Below, one piece after another: positions 27,601 to 35,431 of a stretch of 64,000 bases of DNA. The DNA is from Thermococcus radiotolerans (lineage in GTDB: Archaea; Methanobacteriota_B; Thermococci; Thermococcales; Thermococcaceae), in the NCBI RefSeq assembly GCF_002214565.1, contig NZ_CP015106.1, positions 1,302,001 to 1,366,000 of the forward strand, given 5' to 3'. A program made the translations under genes and the position numbers. The notes below the pieces were generated by a model. That model was not told the origin of the DNA. It made no database searches and saw only the letters and a program-made list of their open reading frames with translations. Positions within the stretch are counted from its first letter, which is position 1; the number at the start of each line of letters is the position of its first letter.

Positions 27601-27874
27601 AAGGATACTGCCCAGCTACAACGACGCCGTCGTGGAGTACTACGAGAGGTGCTTCCTCCCCTGGGCGAAGGGTGTGGGGGTGGACGTGGACGAACTGACG
27701 CCCAGGGAGATAGCGGAGACCCTCACAGACATGATGTACCCGTGGGAGCCCATAGATACCCTCACGTGGATATTCGAGAAGGCCAAGTACAGCGGAAGGA
27801 GGATCTCGAGGGACGAGTTCATACTGTTCTACCGCTCGGTACTCGAAGTGATAGGGGGTGGTTGCGGTGTTTAA
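24647..27874 (+). CDS. Giant surface protein with transglutaminase-like domain
   Basis: The 1075-residue product has a signal/anchor helix (IAFLTLTLLSLLLTSVVLG). A transglutaminase-like core lies at about 200-320 (LVALARGITMGATSDYGRALSIARYL, then SYDFASAFVVLARLNGLPARLVEGV and RHFWAEVYFKNAGWLVFDP). The usual Cys is replaced: the expected G-x-C-x-x-F/Y reads SSYDFAS, while His and Asp remain. Several Ig-like repeats (GTLLDGADEPIANASVAYYLDERYLG, VRISGRVIG) follow to about 880. A membrane helix at about 885-905 (KILWLYIGVIVIIGALVARY) precedes a cytosolic DUF4129-like tail. It heads a MoxR/DUF58 cluster; the domain may be structural and not catalytic. Confidence 0.82.
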   Translation: MVRRKYIAFLTLTLLSLLLTSVVLGPALIEAPPETKSIEEILSPKLPPGNESNETGPPVEVPVSPHFVLLVTGAAHTHYLRLNVYTDYVDGRWTTRNATRVPSNIIAPPEIKVPHHSERDKVTVGSFLPLSGNLFTSLYTTRVDGAGAEAVPEYNLFRTGLNVTTYSFSAVSYTFDWPYLVNLTAGNQTEYLSAPNDTQLVALARGITMGATSDYGRALSIARYLANNYRHVENATPPANTDRLKWFLFESKAGSSYDFASAFVVLARLNGLPARLVEGVYIDAIPQTQVVTERNRHFWAEVYFKNAGWLVFDPLHPDQNVYVPFELEITPPKMTLNPGSPGTVTVKFERVAGGTNSSVVVEVPTLGRIALINESGIYNLTVGPFEEPGHYPVIARASTGAGTPMSVLRLTAVTVPGAITVIPDQASVGLLKENQVVLGLSIQGATQDVRLETTSPLVETWFWWGTPGSETGIYVRLTSPLRYPPGWHVLNMTVTSGAERYPLYIPVFVMEPTSLGVKVPETLTAGDSLTVNGTVRGTVTGEAPSLGNVAVFLNDEKRYILIGYGNVSNGRFSMPVKIPEYLKPGTRQVAVYYVAPPGYPYLATGTTLVVKVKGLARFSLPGLILARPGNVTIVGTLLDGADEPIANASVAYYLDERYLGNATTRTDGRFSLRLEIPGIEQHTLTLEYPGSANHSPATISVRVATVELNVPEKVTGELGKPVRISGRVIGIENATLNAYVFPGKTYTFNVVNGSFDFTIEPFQTVGERSLEFRHGASVLKRITVAVVSPVKIELLTSEAKGEETARLKFRVVDSVDDPVGGIYLNVSVDGFSMRVMTNDSGIATLDVPVPEKKTNATVTVAFDGSPYYLPANGRFHVIISKKRKILWLYIGVIVIIGALVARYRLVKRKPEERRRERILKIIFNNGIPLFQEGETMEISIECDGEPELYVDGKPFGKGRDFKLSLPLGDHTIEARCGDLVETTTARILPSYNDAVVEYYERCFLPWAKGVGVDVDELTPREIAETLTDMMYPWEPIDTLTWIFEKAKYSGRRISRDEFILFYRSVLEVIGGGCGV

Positions 27875-28856
27875 AGTCAACTGGGGAAGAATCGCCATAT
27901 ACATCGGCGCCCTAACGCTCATGTACGCCCTCTTCACCCAGATGGAAGCGTTGAGGGTGCTCATGGGCCCTGCCGCGGTTCTGGTGGCGTTCCTGGTGGC
28001 GGGAGAATTCATCGCCGCCATAAGGAGAAAAAACGAAGCGTTCGTGACCAGACTGCTGGGGGTTACCCTCGCGGCGCTCTTTGCACCCTCCGAATGGAAC
28101 ATTCCAACGGCCATGATCGCCCTCGGCGGAGGGATGGCTTTCATAGCCCCCCGGCTCGAGAGTCACTCCCGGTTCATCAGGGGAGCCGGGCTGTTGATTG
28201 GCCTCTACGGCATCTCAAGGCTTCCCCCTCTCGCCGCAGTTGGAAGCGTCTTCAGCTACGCCGGCCTTTTCCTGTTCCTCGGCTATTCGATAGCCGAGCT
28301 CGGTGAGAGGTATCCCTGGACCGAGCCCGTTGAGAGGAACCTGCTCGGGCTCGGCGCCCTCGGTGCAATCCTCGGCCTCTACGTGGCGGTGAGGGGGAGC
28401 CTGAGCGAGAGCCATCCGGAGCTCGTGTTCTACGGGGAGTGGCTGGTTCTTCTCCTGGGCGTCATCGCGGCGGGAAGCATGGTTTATTCGTATATCAGCG
28501 AAAAAGACCCGGAGGAGTACCTCCTCTCCCAGTGGAGAAAGCACGAGGCGAAGACCGTGGAAAAGCTCGGCCCGGAGCTCGCGGAGGCTAGTAGAGCCGT
28601 CGAGGACTTCGTGGTGCACGGGAAAAAGGGACCGCTGGTGGCGTTCATAGCCTACTACGGCTCGCGGCTCTTTGATGACAGGAAGCGCTTCGAGGCGCTC
28701 GTAGAAAAGATAGCCGACTACAGGGCCAGGCAAACCTCCCGGCTAACGCCGCTCTGGATAAGGCACACCTACGAGAGGAGGGAACTTGAGAGGAGGATTA
28801 GAATCGTTGAGGAAGTTTTTGAGGAACTGAGAACGCTCATGGGGTGGGAGTCATGA
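27867..28856 (+). CDS. Multi-spanning membrane protein of MoxR cluster
   Basis: The product has about 329 residues. The first 215 hold seven or eight hydrophobic helices (ALTLMYALFTQMEAL, LMGPAAVLVAFLVAGEFIAAI, FSYAGLFLFLGYSI and others). The last 110 are cytosolic and helical (LSQWRKHEAKTVEKLGPELAEAS, RIRIVEEVFEELRTLMG). The GTG at 27867 is chosen because GGGGGTGG lies 7 bases upstream; a GTG at 27858 is an alternative. It overlaps both neighbours slightly. Function unknown; co-occurrence with MoxR and DUF58 suggests a membrane partner of the chaperone. Confidence 0.75.
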   Translation: MFKVNWGRIAIYIGALTLMYALFTQMEALRVLMGPAAVLVAFLVAGEFIAAIRRKNEAFVTRLLGVTLAALFAPSEWNIPTAMIALGGGMAFIAPRLESHSRFIRGAGLLIGLYGISRLPPLAAVGSVFSYAGLFLFLGYSIAELGERYPWTEPVERNLLGLGALGAILGLYVAVRGSLSESHPELVFYGEWLVLLLGVIAAGSMVYSYISEKDPEEYLLSQWRKHEAKTVEKLGPELAEASRAVEDFVVHGKKGPLVAFIAYYGSRLFDDRKRFEALVEKIADYRARQTSRLTPLWIRHTYERRELERRIRIVEEVFEELRTLMGWES

Positions 28857-29827
28857 TGGAGGTTAAAGAGGCGTTTGAAGCCCTTGAGGAAATCGTTGAG
28901 GGGATTTCCAAGGTGTACATTGGCAATGAGGTCGTCATTAAGAAGACTCTAGCGGCTGCGCTGGTGAATGGGAACGTCCTCTTCGAGGATTACCCCGGGT
29001 TGGGTAAAACCCTCCTGGCGAAGGCCTTTGGGAAAGTCCTGGGCTTGAAGTATACTCGCGTCCAATTCACTCCAGACTTACTCCCCGCGGACATTCTGGG
29101 CACCAAAGTCTGGCGTCAAAACCTCGGGACTTTCGAACTGATCAAAGGCCCAATATTCACCCACGTTCTCTTGGCGGACGAGATCAACCGCGCCCCGCCA
29201 AAGACTCAATCAGCGCTGCTCGAAGCCATGGAGGAGAAGCAGGTGACCATCGAGGGAGAAACCTTCACCCTGGAGAGGCCCTTCTTCGTGATTGCAACTC
29301 AAAACCCGATCGAGTTCGAGGGGACTTACCCGCTCCCAGAGGCTCAACTCGACCGTTTCCTGCTCAGGCTTCGCGTTGGTTATCCGAAGAGTTTAGAGGA
29401 TGAGATTGCCATTCTCGAGGCTCGCTTGTCTTGGGGGAAGGATGACCCAACGGTTGATATGAAGGCTTTGATCGACCGTGAGACTTTCGTCGAAATGCAG
29501 GAGCTGGTAGAGCGGAGAATCTTCATCAGCAGGGACCTGCTGAGGTACATTGCCGAACTCATCAGGAACGCTCGAGCTGACGAGCGGGTTGAGGCGGGGC
29601 CGAGTCCTCGCGGGGGCATTGCCTTGATGAAGGTTGCGAAGGCGAATGCTTTACTCGAGGGGAGGGATTTCGTCCTGCCGGATGATGTTAAGGCTTACGC
29701 GGTTGATGCTTTGGCGCACAGGATTGTTATCAAGCCCGAGTACGCTTTTGAAGGTATAAGTGGTGAGGAAATCGTTAGAGAAGCCCTAGAAAAAACACCC
29801 GTACCGAAAGAGGCGGGGGAGAGATGA
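28853..29827 (+). CDS. MoxR-family AAA+ ATPase
   Basis: The 324-residue ATPase probably helps assemble or activate the surface complex encoded around it. Motifs are Walker A DYPGLGKT (about 45), Walker B VLLADEINRAPPKTQSALLEAMEE (about 107), sensor 1 FFVIATQNPIEFEGTYPLPEAQLDRF and sensor 2 GPSPRGGIALM. Codon use differs from its neighbours: by hand count only 2 of 23 Ile codons are ATA, with many ATT, TTG/TTA and GCT codons, as if from a different genome. ATG 28853 overlaps the upstream stop. Confidence 0.93.
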   Translation: MMEVKEAFEALEEIVEGISKVYIGNEVVIKKTLAAALVNGNVLFEDYPGLGKTLLAKAFGKVLGLKYTRVQFTPDLLPADILGTKVWRQNLGTFELIKGPIFTHVLLADEINRAPPKTQSALLEAMEEKQVTIEGETFTLERPFFVIATQNPIEFEGTYPLPEAQLDRFLLRLRVGYPKSLEDEIAILEARLSWGKDDPTVDMKALIDRETFVEMQELVERRIFISRDLLRYIAELIRNARADERVEAGPSPRGGIALMKVAKANALLEGRDFVLPDDVKAYAVDALAHRIVIKPEYAFEGISGEEIVREALEKTPVPKEAGER

Positions 29828-31077
29828 GGAAAAGCCTGATGGGATACATCCTCTGGGCACTGCTCCTTGGGACGGCCTTCCTCTCGCCGGGGATGATAGG
29901 CTTAGCCATAGTGCCGCTCTCCCTGCTCGCCCTGGCGATGCTCGTTGACCCTCCCAGGGAGGTGAGGGTGAAGAGAAAGCTCTCAAGGCGCGAGATAAGG
30001 CTCGGCGAGGATGTCGAGATCAGGGTCGAGGTTACCGTGGAGAAGGGACTCGGACTGGTCGTCGTCAGGGACCCGCTTCCAAAGAACGCCGCCCTTACAT
30101 CGGGAAACAACGTTGGGGTGTTCTTCAAGGGACTGAAGCCGCTGAAGGCGGGTTACACCTACAGGATACGACCGATGCTCAGGGGATTCTACACGCTGCC
30201 GAGGAGCGAGGTAACCACCAGAAATCCGCTGGGGACGAGGTACATCTGGGGGCTCTACGGCGAGGAGCTCAGGCTCAGGGCGGTCCCAAAGGTCATCAGG
30301 GCGGTTCCGATTGCGGAGACGAGGAGAAAGGCAAAGATAAGCGTCCCGGAAACGAGTTTCTCGATAAGGGGCCCCATCTCCACCGATTTCAAGGAGATAA
30401 GGGACTACCAGACCGGCGATCCGGTTAAGCTCATAAACTGGAAGGCCACCGCGAGGATGGGGCGGGTTCTCGTCAACGAGTTCGAGAGGGAGGGCAAAAA
30501 AACCGTCCTCTTCATAGTCGACGCGAGGGAGGGGATGAAGATCGGCCCCGAGAGCGAGAGCCCGTACGAGCACGCCATGAACCTCGTCGCCTCGATGGCG
30601 CACCGCTTCCTGAGGAAGGACTACCACGTCGGTCTCTACCTCCTCGGGGCAAAGAAGTTCCTCCCGCCGGCCACCGGGCCCAGGCAGCTCCACACGATTG
30701 TGAAGACGATGATGGACTTCGAGAGGGTTAAGACGGAGGAGGAGAGCTTCTCCGACGCGGTCGAAAGGTTGAAGAGGATACTGGTTCAGTACAGCCCCCT
30801 CGTCATCTACGTCTCCAACGTCCTCGAGAGGACGAGCGGCGAAACCAGGAGGGGAGTGCTCACCGTGATGGCCGTCCACAGGGGGAAATCCAGGCCGGTG
30901 GTGGTGGACATCTCCGTCTATCCGACCCTCGACCCGAGGACGGGCACGCTGATTGAGATGGAGAAGCGGGCCATAATGGCGGAGCTCGAGGGCACCGGGG
31001 CCTACGTCGTCCGCTGGCTCCCTGGAAGGGAGGATATCGGAGAGGTGCTGAGCAAGCTGCTGGGGGAGATAAGATGA
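29824..31077 (+). CDS. DUF58 domain protein
   Basis: The 417-residue product is the usual MoxR partner. Two N-terminal helices (YILWALLLGTAFLSPGMIGLAIVPLSLLALAML) anchor a cytosolic part with an immunoglobulin-like stretch (RREIRLGEDVEIRVEVTVEKG). The DUF58 signature FKEIRDYQTGDPVKLINWKATARMG is near residue 197. A von Willebrand A-like fold follows (KTVLFIVDAREGM, PLVIYVSNVLERTSGET). The MIDAS motif is incomplete (DAREG in place of DxSxS). It overlaps moxR by 4 bases. Confidence 0.9.
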   Translation: MRKSLMGYILWALLLGTAFLSPGMIGLAIVPLSLLALAMLVDPPREVRVKRKLSRREIRLGEDVEIRVEVTVEKGLGLVVVRDPLPKNAALTSGNNVGVFFKGLKPLKAGYTYRIRPMLRGFYTLPRSEVTTRNPLGTRYIWGLYGEELRLRAVPKVIRAVPIAETRRKAKISVPETSFSIRGPISTDFKEIRDYQTGDPVKLINWKATARMGRVLVNEFEREGKKTVLFIVDAREGMKIGPESESPYEHAMNLVASMAHRFLRKDYHVGLYLLGAKKFLPPATGPRQLHTIVKTMMDFERVKTEEESFSDAVERLKRILVQYSPLVIYVSNVLERTSGETRRGVLTVMAVHRGKSRPVVVDISVYPTLDPRTGTLIEMEKRAIMAELEGTGAYVVRWLPGREDIGEVLSKLLGEIR

Positions 31078-31910
31078 GCTTCCGGGCGGTAAAGCTGGCG
31101 GTGGTGCTTCCGGCGATAACCCTCACGTCCCTGGCGTACTCCAACTTACTCAGCCCCGGGGACTACCTGCTGGCGGCGGCCTTCGGGATAATCCTCCTGG
31201 GGACGTTCCTCTCCAGGGGCTCAGCCAGCGGGACGGTCTTTCTCTCGACGGTCCTCTACTCGGTTCCCTACGCCATAGCGTTTTCGCAGTTCCTGCCCCT
31301 GGCATTCCCCGAGGCCTACAGAAACCTGAGCGAGGCGATACTGGCGAGCCCCTACTTCTCCAACCCACTGGTAATCTTCACCCTGATAGCCCTGAGCATA
31401 CTCGCCGACTACGTCGAGACCGCCGAGACCTGGGAGGAGACATTAAGGCGGCTCGGGTGGAGGGGCGCCGGTGGAAAGACCCTCCTCTATGGCCTCCCCG
31501 TCGTCCTGCTGGCCTTTGCACTCTCCCTGGGGCTCCTATGGCTTGGAAGAAGTCTGGGACTCTCAACAACCGGGGTTCTGCTGCCGGTCCTCCTGCTCAT
31601 CCTTGGCCTGGCGGTGGCGTACTCGTCAATCGAGGGCGGGAGCTATCGAAGGGTCGTCGTTGCAGTCGAGCTCCCTCCTCTGAACGGGGAGGTAGTCATA
31701 GAGAATCCCGATGAAAGAAGGGTCATGCCGCTGAGCCGTTCCGCGGCCTTCGAGTGGGACACCATTCGATTGGAGGCCGAGATGAAGAAAAGGCCGACTC
31801 GGGTGGTTCTGCGGAGCGGTAGCGGTGAGGAGGTTCTGACCCCCCTCATAGAGAGCGTCGACGGCGAGACTCTGTTTCTCCTCTATAGGAGGGGCAGTAA
31901 GGAAGGTTAA
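31074..31910 (+). CDS. Membrane protein, last gene of MoxR cluster
   Basis: The 278-residue product has about six hydrophobic helices in the first 185 residues (LAVVLPAITLTSLAY, GDYLLAAAFGIILLGTFL, LLYGLPVVLLAFALSLGLLW, VLLPVLLLILGLAVAYSSI). A soluble beta-rich tail follows (VVIENPDERRVMPLSRSAAFEWDTIRLEAEMK). It overlaps the DUF58 gene by 4 bases and has no recognised family. Probably part of the same membrane assembly. Confidence 0.72.
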   Translation: MSFRAVKLAVVLPAITLTSLAYSNLLSPGDYLLAAAFGIILLGTFLSRGSASGTVFLSTVLYSVPYAIAFSQFLPLAFPEAYRNLSEAILASPYFSNPLVIFTLIALSILADYVETAETWEETLRRLGWRGAGGKTLLYGLPVVLLAFALSLGLLWLGRSLGLSTTGVLLPVLLLILGLAVAYSSIEGGSYRRVVVAVELPPLNGEVVIENPDERRVMPLSRSAAFEWDTIRLEAEMKKRPTRVVLRSGSGEEVLTPLIESVDGETLFLLYRRGSKEG

Positions 31911-31946
31911 TATACTCCCACATCCAAGGGTAACACGGTGAGAGTC

Positions 31947-32525
31947 ATGAGCACAAACCTTCCAAAGGCCGTTGTTCGGCATTTAGAACCAGATGAAAAG
32001 GTTCTGTTTACCGTCAGAAAAAAGGTCAGCCTCGAAAAGCCGAAGTGGCTGGTAATAACGGACAGGAGAATAGTCTACATCGATGAGAAAGTCCTCGGAA
32101 GGTACGACATGAAGGCCATACCCTACCAGAAGCTTGAGGAGGTCACCGTTGAGCTGGGCGTCATATCCTCTGAGTTCATAATAAAGGGCGAGGAGAACAT
32201 AAGGCTCAAGCTCGGCTGGATGAACAAGGAGCAGGCCAGGGAGACGATAAATGCCATAAAGGATGCGCTGAACGCCATAGCCATCGAGCCGGTGACGATA
32301 GAGGTCAAGAAGGGCCTGACACACGAGACTTGGGTGCTGAAGAAGCCCAAGGAGCTCGTCAGCAGGGTCGTTCCGGCTGGAACCACCGTCCAGCACGCAC
32401 CGGCCGTGGAGAAGAAGGAGGACCCCCTCGAGAAGCTCAAGAAGCTAAAGGAGCTCTACGACATGGGCGTTATAAGCGCCGAAGAGTACGAGGAAAAGAG
32501 AAAGAAGCTACTCGAGCAGATTTAG
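31947..32525 (+). CDS. PH-like domain protein with SHOCT tail
   Basis: The 192-residue cytosolic protein has a bacterial-type PH domain at about 10-115 (EKVLFTVRKKVSLEKPKWLVITDRRIVYI...LGRYDMKAIPYQKLEEVTVELG). A linker and a C-terminal SHOCT motif (DPLEKLKKLKELYDMGVISAEEYEEKRKKLLEQI) follow. Such pairs are common and usually of unknown function. ATG 31947 with GGTGAG six bases upstream is preferred over GTG 31938. Its stop overlaps the stop of the convergent GH13 gene. Confidence 0.82.
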   Translation: MSTNLPKAVVRHLEPDEKVLFTVRKKVSLEKPKWLVITDRRIVYIDEKVLGRYDMKAIPYQKLEEVTVELGVISSEFIIKGEENIRLKLGWMNKEQARETINAIKDALNAIAIEPVTIEVKKGLTHETWVLKKPKELVSRVVPAGTTVQHAPAVEKKEDPLEKLKKLKELYDMGVISAEEYEEKRKKLLEQI

Positions 32526-34666
32526 CCCTTCTTCCATTTCCATAACACCGCCAGCAGAACTCCTACGGCTAAGAGGGCGTAGGCCCAGCCCCATCCCCCT
32601 TCTGAAGGTTCAGGTTCTGCGGTAGAGGTTGGCACTTCCACCGGTTCCTTCCCGAGAACCACGGTCGTCGAGTTCACGAAGCCGTAGAGGGTCACGTTGA
32701 GCGGTTCAAGCTCCCCCCATGGAGAACCTGTGTAGAGCTCCACAGAGAAGGCCGTTCCGTTGGGGAGAGGGGCGACGGTGAAGTAGTAGCCAGTTGAGGA
32801 CCTGAGTAGAGGTCTTGGCTCGGCCAGCTCCGGTAGGTTACCCTTAATCCAGAGCCTCCCGGTGAGGTTTGTGGCGTTGATGGCTATAAGCGCCGGGAGG
32901 TCGTTCCCCGAATAGTAGCGCAGCTTTGCCGGGTTGCTGGCCTTTTCTCCCGTCTTGACCACTACGTCGAGCCAGGCATTCTCAGTCTTCATCTCGGGAA
33001 CCTCGACGAGTATCTCCGTTGAGTTCCACGAGAGAACCCTCGCCTCGACGCCGCCGATGATGACCCTTCCTAGGGAGCCGAAGCCGGCTCCACCTATGAG
33101 GATTCTCTGACCGGGCTGGGCGATGTAAGGGGTCACCGAGCCTATGAGGGGTTCTTTCTGCTCCCCTTCGATGTGGAAGACGTAGAAGCTGTTGCGCCCG
33201 AGTTCAAGGGAGGCCCTTCCATTCGAAACGCTCATCTGAGCGCCGGTCAGAGCATCGCGGTAAGTTCCGTCAGGCCAGTCGAGGTTGAGGGTCAGACTGA
33301 CGGGCGAGCCCTTATTCATGACAGCTAGAATCTTATGGCTTCCAAAGGTTCTCTCAAAGGCCCATACGGAGTAGTTGGCATAAACCGTTCTGAAGTCTCC
33401 AAAGGCCAGGGCATCGTTGGTCTTTCTCAGCTCCGCCAGGGTTCTGATTATTCTCGCCGCCTCGGTGGTGTTGTTGAAGACCATCATCGGCCGGTTGTAC
33501 GGGTCGCCCTTCCCATCCCTACTCACAAGGTAGCTCTCGTCGCCGTAGTATATCACCGGAATCCCGGGCAGGGTCATGGTCAGGGCTAAAGCCATGTGGA
33601 AGCGCTCCACCGCGTCGTCCCGCTTTGCCGCGTTGAGGAAGCGGACGAGGTCGTGGCTGTCGAGGAAGTTCAGCTGCTTGTTCGGATAGACAAAGAGGGA
33701 GTAGTAACCCTCAAGCGTTCTGGAGAGGGTTTCGAGGCTTCCCACGAAGCCGAGAGTTCTCACGATGTTCTCCCTTATGGGTATGTTGAGAACCGGCGAG
33801 ACGTTGGAGTAGCGGTAGAGCTCGTAGAGGTCGTCGCTCCTTTCCGGCGAGAGGGAGTAGTACTCCCCGTAGATGAAGAGAGGGTCTCTGGAGTAGAGGC
33901 GCAGGTAGAGGCTCTCAAGCCAGCCGAGTTCCATGTGTTTAACGGCGTCGATCCTGAAGCCGCAGGCGCCGGAGTCAACGAAGAGCAGCGCGCCCTCCGT
34001 GAGGTATGAATCGACCCAGGGGTTGAGCTGGTTGAAGTCGGCCAGGCCGAAGAGGTTGGCGTACTTGAGGGGAATTCCCTCCCACGTGAATATGTTGCCG
34101 TTGTGGTGGTAGACGTTCTCCCTGATGCCCGTGTACGGGTTCACTGTCGCGTTCTTGGTGTCCCGGTAGTAGTCGGTTACAAAGGTGCCGTTGTCGTAGA
34201 GCGCTCCAAACTCACCCTCCGTCGCCGGGTTGGAGTGGTTGGGAACGTAATCGACGATTATACAGATGCCCCTCTTTCGGGCCTCCTGCACGAGCCTCTT
34301 GAAGTCCTCCCAGGTTCCAAAGTGCTCATCTATGCGTTTATAATCGCGCGTCCAGTAGCCATGGTAGGGTGCACTTCCGGCCGCCATCCTGTTGATGTTG
34401 TCGTTGAGAGGGGAGACCCATATCGTTGATACGCCGAGGCTCCGGATGTAGTCGAGCTTCTCGATAAGTCCCTCGATATCGCCTCCCCAGTAGAGGCGGT
34501 AGTTGGTGTGCGTTGGGTCGTAGAAGGGCCCGTTGTTGCTCGCGTTTCCATCGTAGAAGCGGTCGACCATCACCGGGTAAACGACGCCCCTCTCGGGGAC
34601 TTGGTAAGCGCCGACCAGTGGCGTCAGGAGCATCAGGGTTATGATGACCACCAGAACTGACCTCAC
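32522..34666 (-). CDS. Secreted GH13 enzyme, CGTase-like, C-terminal anchor
   Basis: This 714-residue alpha-amylase superfamily enzyme is close in layout to thermococcal cyclodextrin glucanotransferase. It has a signal peptide (SVLVVIITLMLLTPLVGAYQ) and a GH13 barrel with VDYVPNHS, nucleophile Asp240 (GFRIDAVKHM), acid/base Glu268 (LFIYGEYY) and Asp339 (FLDSHDLVRF). An all-beta domain C and an IPT/TIG domain follow (about 500-590: PLIGSVTPYIAQPGQRILIGGAGFG). A further beta domain and a terminal helix (GWAYALLAVGVLLAVLWKWKKG) suggest attachment to the membrane. It degrades or cyclises alpha-glucans outside the cell. Amylase and CGTase activity cannot be separated by eye. Confidence 0.88.
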   Translation of the reverse strand: MRSVLVVIITLMLLTPLVGAYQVPERGVVYPVMVDRFYDGNASNNGPFYDPTHTNYRLYWGGDIEGLIEKLDYIRSLGVSTIWVSPLNDNINRMAAGSAPYHGYWTRDYKRIDEHFGTWEDFKRLVQEARKRGICIIVDYVPNHSNPATEGEFGALYDNGTFVTDYYRDTKNATVNPYTGIRENVYHHNGNIFTWEGIPLKYANLFGLADFNQLNPWVDSYLTEGALLFVDSGACGFRIDAVKHMELGWLESLYLRLYSRDPLFIYGEYYSLSPERSDDLYELYRYSNVSPVLNIPIRENIVRTLGFVGSLETLSRTLEGYYSLFVYPNKQLNFLDSHDLVRFLNAAKRDDAVERFHMALALTMTLPGIPVIYYGDESYLVSRDGKGDPYNRPMMVFNNTTEAARIIRTLAELRKTNDALAFGDFRTVYANYSVWAFERTFGSHKILAVMNKGSPVSLTLNLDWPDGTYRDALTGAQMSVSNGRASLELGRNSFYVFHIEGEQKEPLIGSVTPYIAQPGQRILIGGAGFGSLGRVIIGGVEARVLSWNSTEILVEVPEMKTENAWLDVVVKTGEKASNPAKLRYYSGNDLPALIAINATNLTGRLWIKGNLPELAEPRPLLRSSTGYYFTVAPLPNGTAFSVELYTGSPWGELEPLNVTLYGFVNSTTVVLGKEPVEVPTSTAEPEPSEGGWGWAYALLAVGVLLAVLWKWKKG

Positions 34667-34705
34667 GGTATCACCAAAGGTGATAAGAAAAGGGGCTTAA
34701 AAATC

Positions 34706-35368
34706 TCACGTCCCGAGTATGTCCTTGAAGCTCATGGACACTATCGAACCCAGAATCTCGTCGTTCGCAGCCTTCAGGGCCCTGAGCCTGTACTTCCCCT
34801 TGCCCGCCTCCCACTGGAGCACCGTGCTGGCGGTCTCCTCTAGGAGTGGGAGGAGCTCGGGGTTCTTCCGCTCCATGACATCCCGGTTTATGAAGTAGAA
34901 GGCGAAGCGGCTCTTCCTGCCGACGAACGTTGATATGTTGCGGACGAGCCTTATAACGTCCTGCCTCTCGAGGGCCACGAAGAGCTTGTGTATGCCGAGG
35001 ACCGGGTTGCACACGACCTTTTCAGGCACGACCTTGTCGTATATCTTGCCGTAGTACTTGAAGTCGAGGGAGTACTTGTCCACCTCGACCCTGCCGACGA
35101 CGTTGCCGAACTCTCTGTTGCCTCCGATCTTTATTACCGGAACCTCCATGAGGGCCTCCGTGTCCAGGCCCATCAGTTCAAGTCGAATCACGTACTCAGA
35201 AAATGTATCCGAGATATCGTCAATAAGAACCGGGCTCTCTGCGTGCCCGCATCTGCGGCACATGAGGTAGAGGAGAAGTTCGGGAGACGACACCGCGCTG
35301 TATTCAACGAGCACAGTCTCACCGGGCCTTATTTTGAGGAGGATTTTGTCAATTCCGTGACATACCAT
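34706..35368 (-). CDS. DUF257 family protein
   Basis: The 220-residue product belongs to a family restricted mainly to Pyrococcus and Thermococcus. It begins GIDKILLKIRPGETVLVEYSAVSSPELLLYLM, resembling the start of RecA/KaiC-like ATPases but with no complete Walker A. A CxxC pair (CRRCGHAES) follows. The middle has VIKIGGNREFGNVVGRV and the end ATSTVLQWEAGKGKYRLRALKA, again KaiC-like. A degenerate ATPase is the best guess. It is monocistronic. Confidence 0.82.
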   Translation of the reverse strand: MVCHGIDKILLKIRPGETVLVEYSAVSSPELLLYLMCRRCGHAESPVLIDDISDTFSEYVIRLELMGLDTEALMEVPVIKIGGNREFGNVVGRVEVDKYSLDFKYYGKIYDKVVPEKVVCNPVLGIHKLFVALERQDVIRLVRNISTFVGRKSRFAFYFINRDVMERKNPELLPLLEETASTVLQWEAGKGKYRLRALKAANDEILGSIVSMSFKDILGT

Positions 35369-35431
35369 ATCCGCTCACCTATCTAGTTTTTAAGATGCCG
35401 ACCTATAAAAGCTTACCGAGAAGGGCCGAAT

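Noticed and set aside
26852-28144. 430-residue minus-strand open frame
   Set aside because: It runs antisense to the transglutaminase-like gene and into the next; composition is that of a reverse-complement shadow (His/Arg/Gly rich, no domain).
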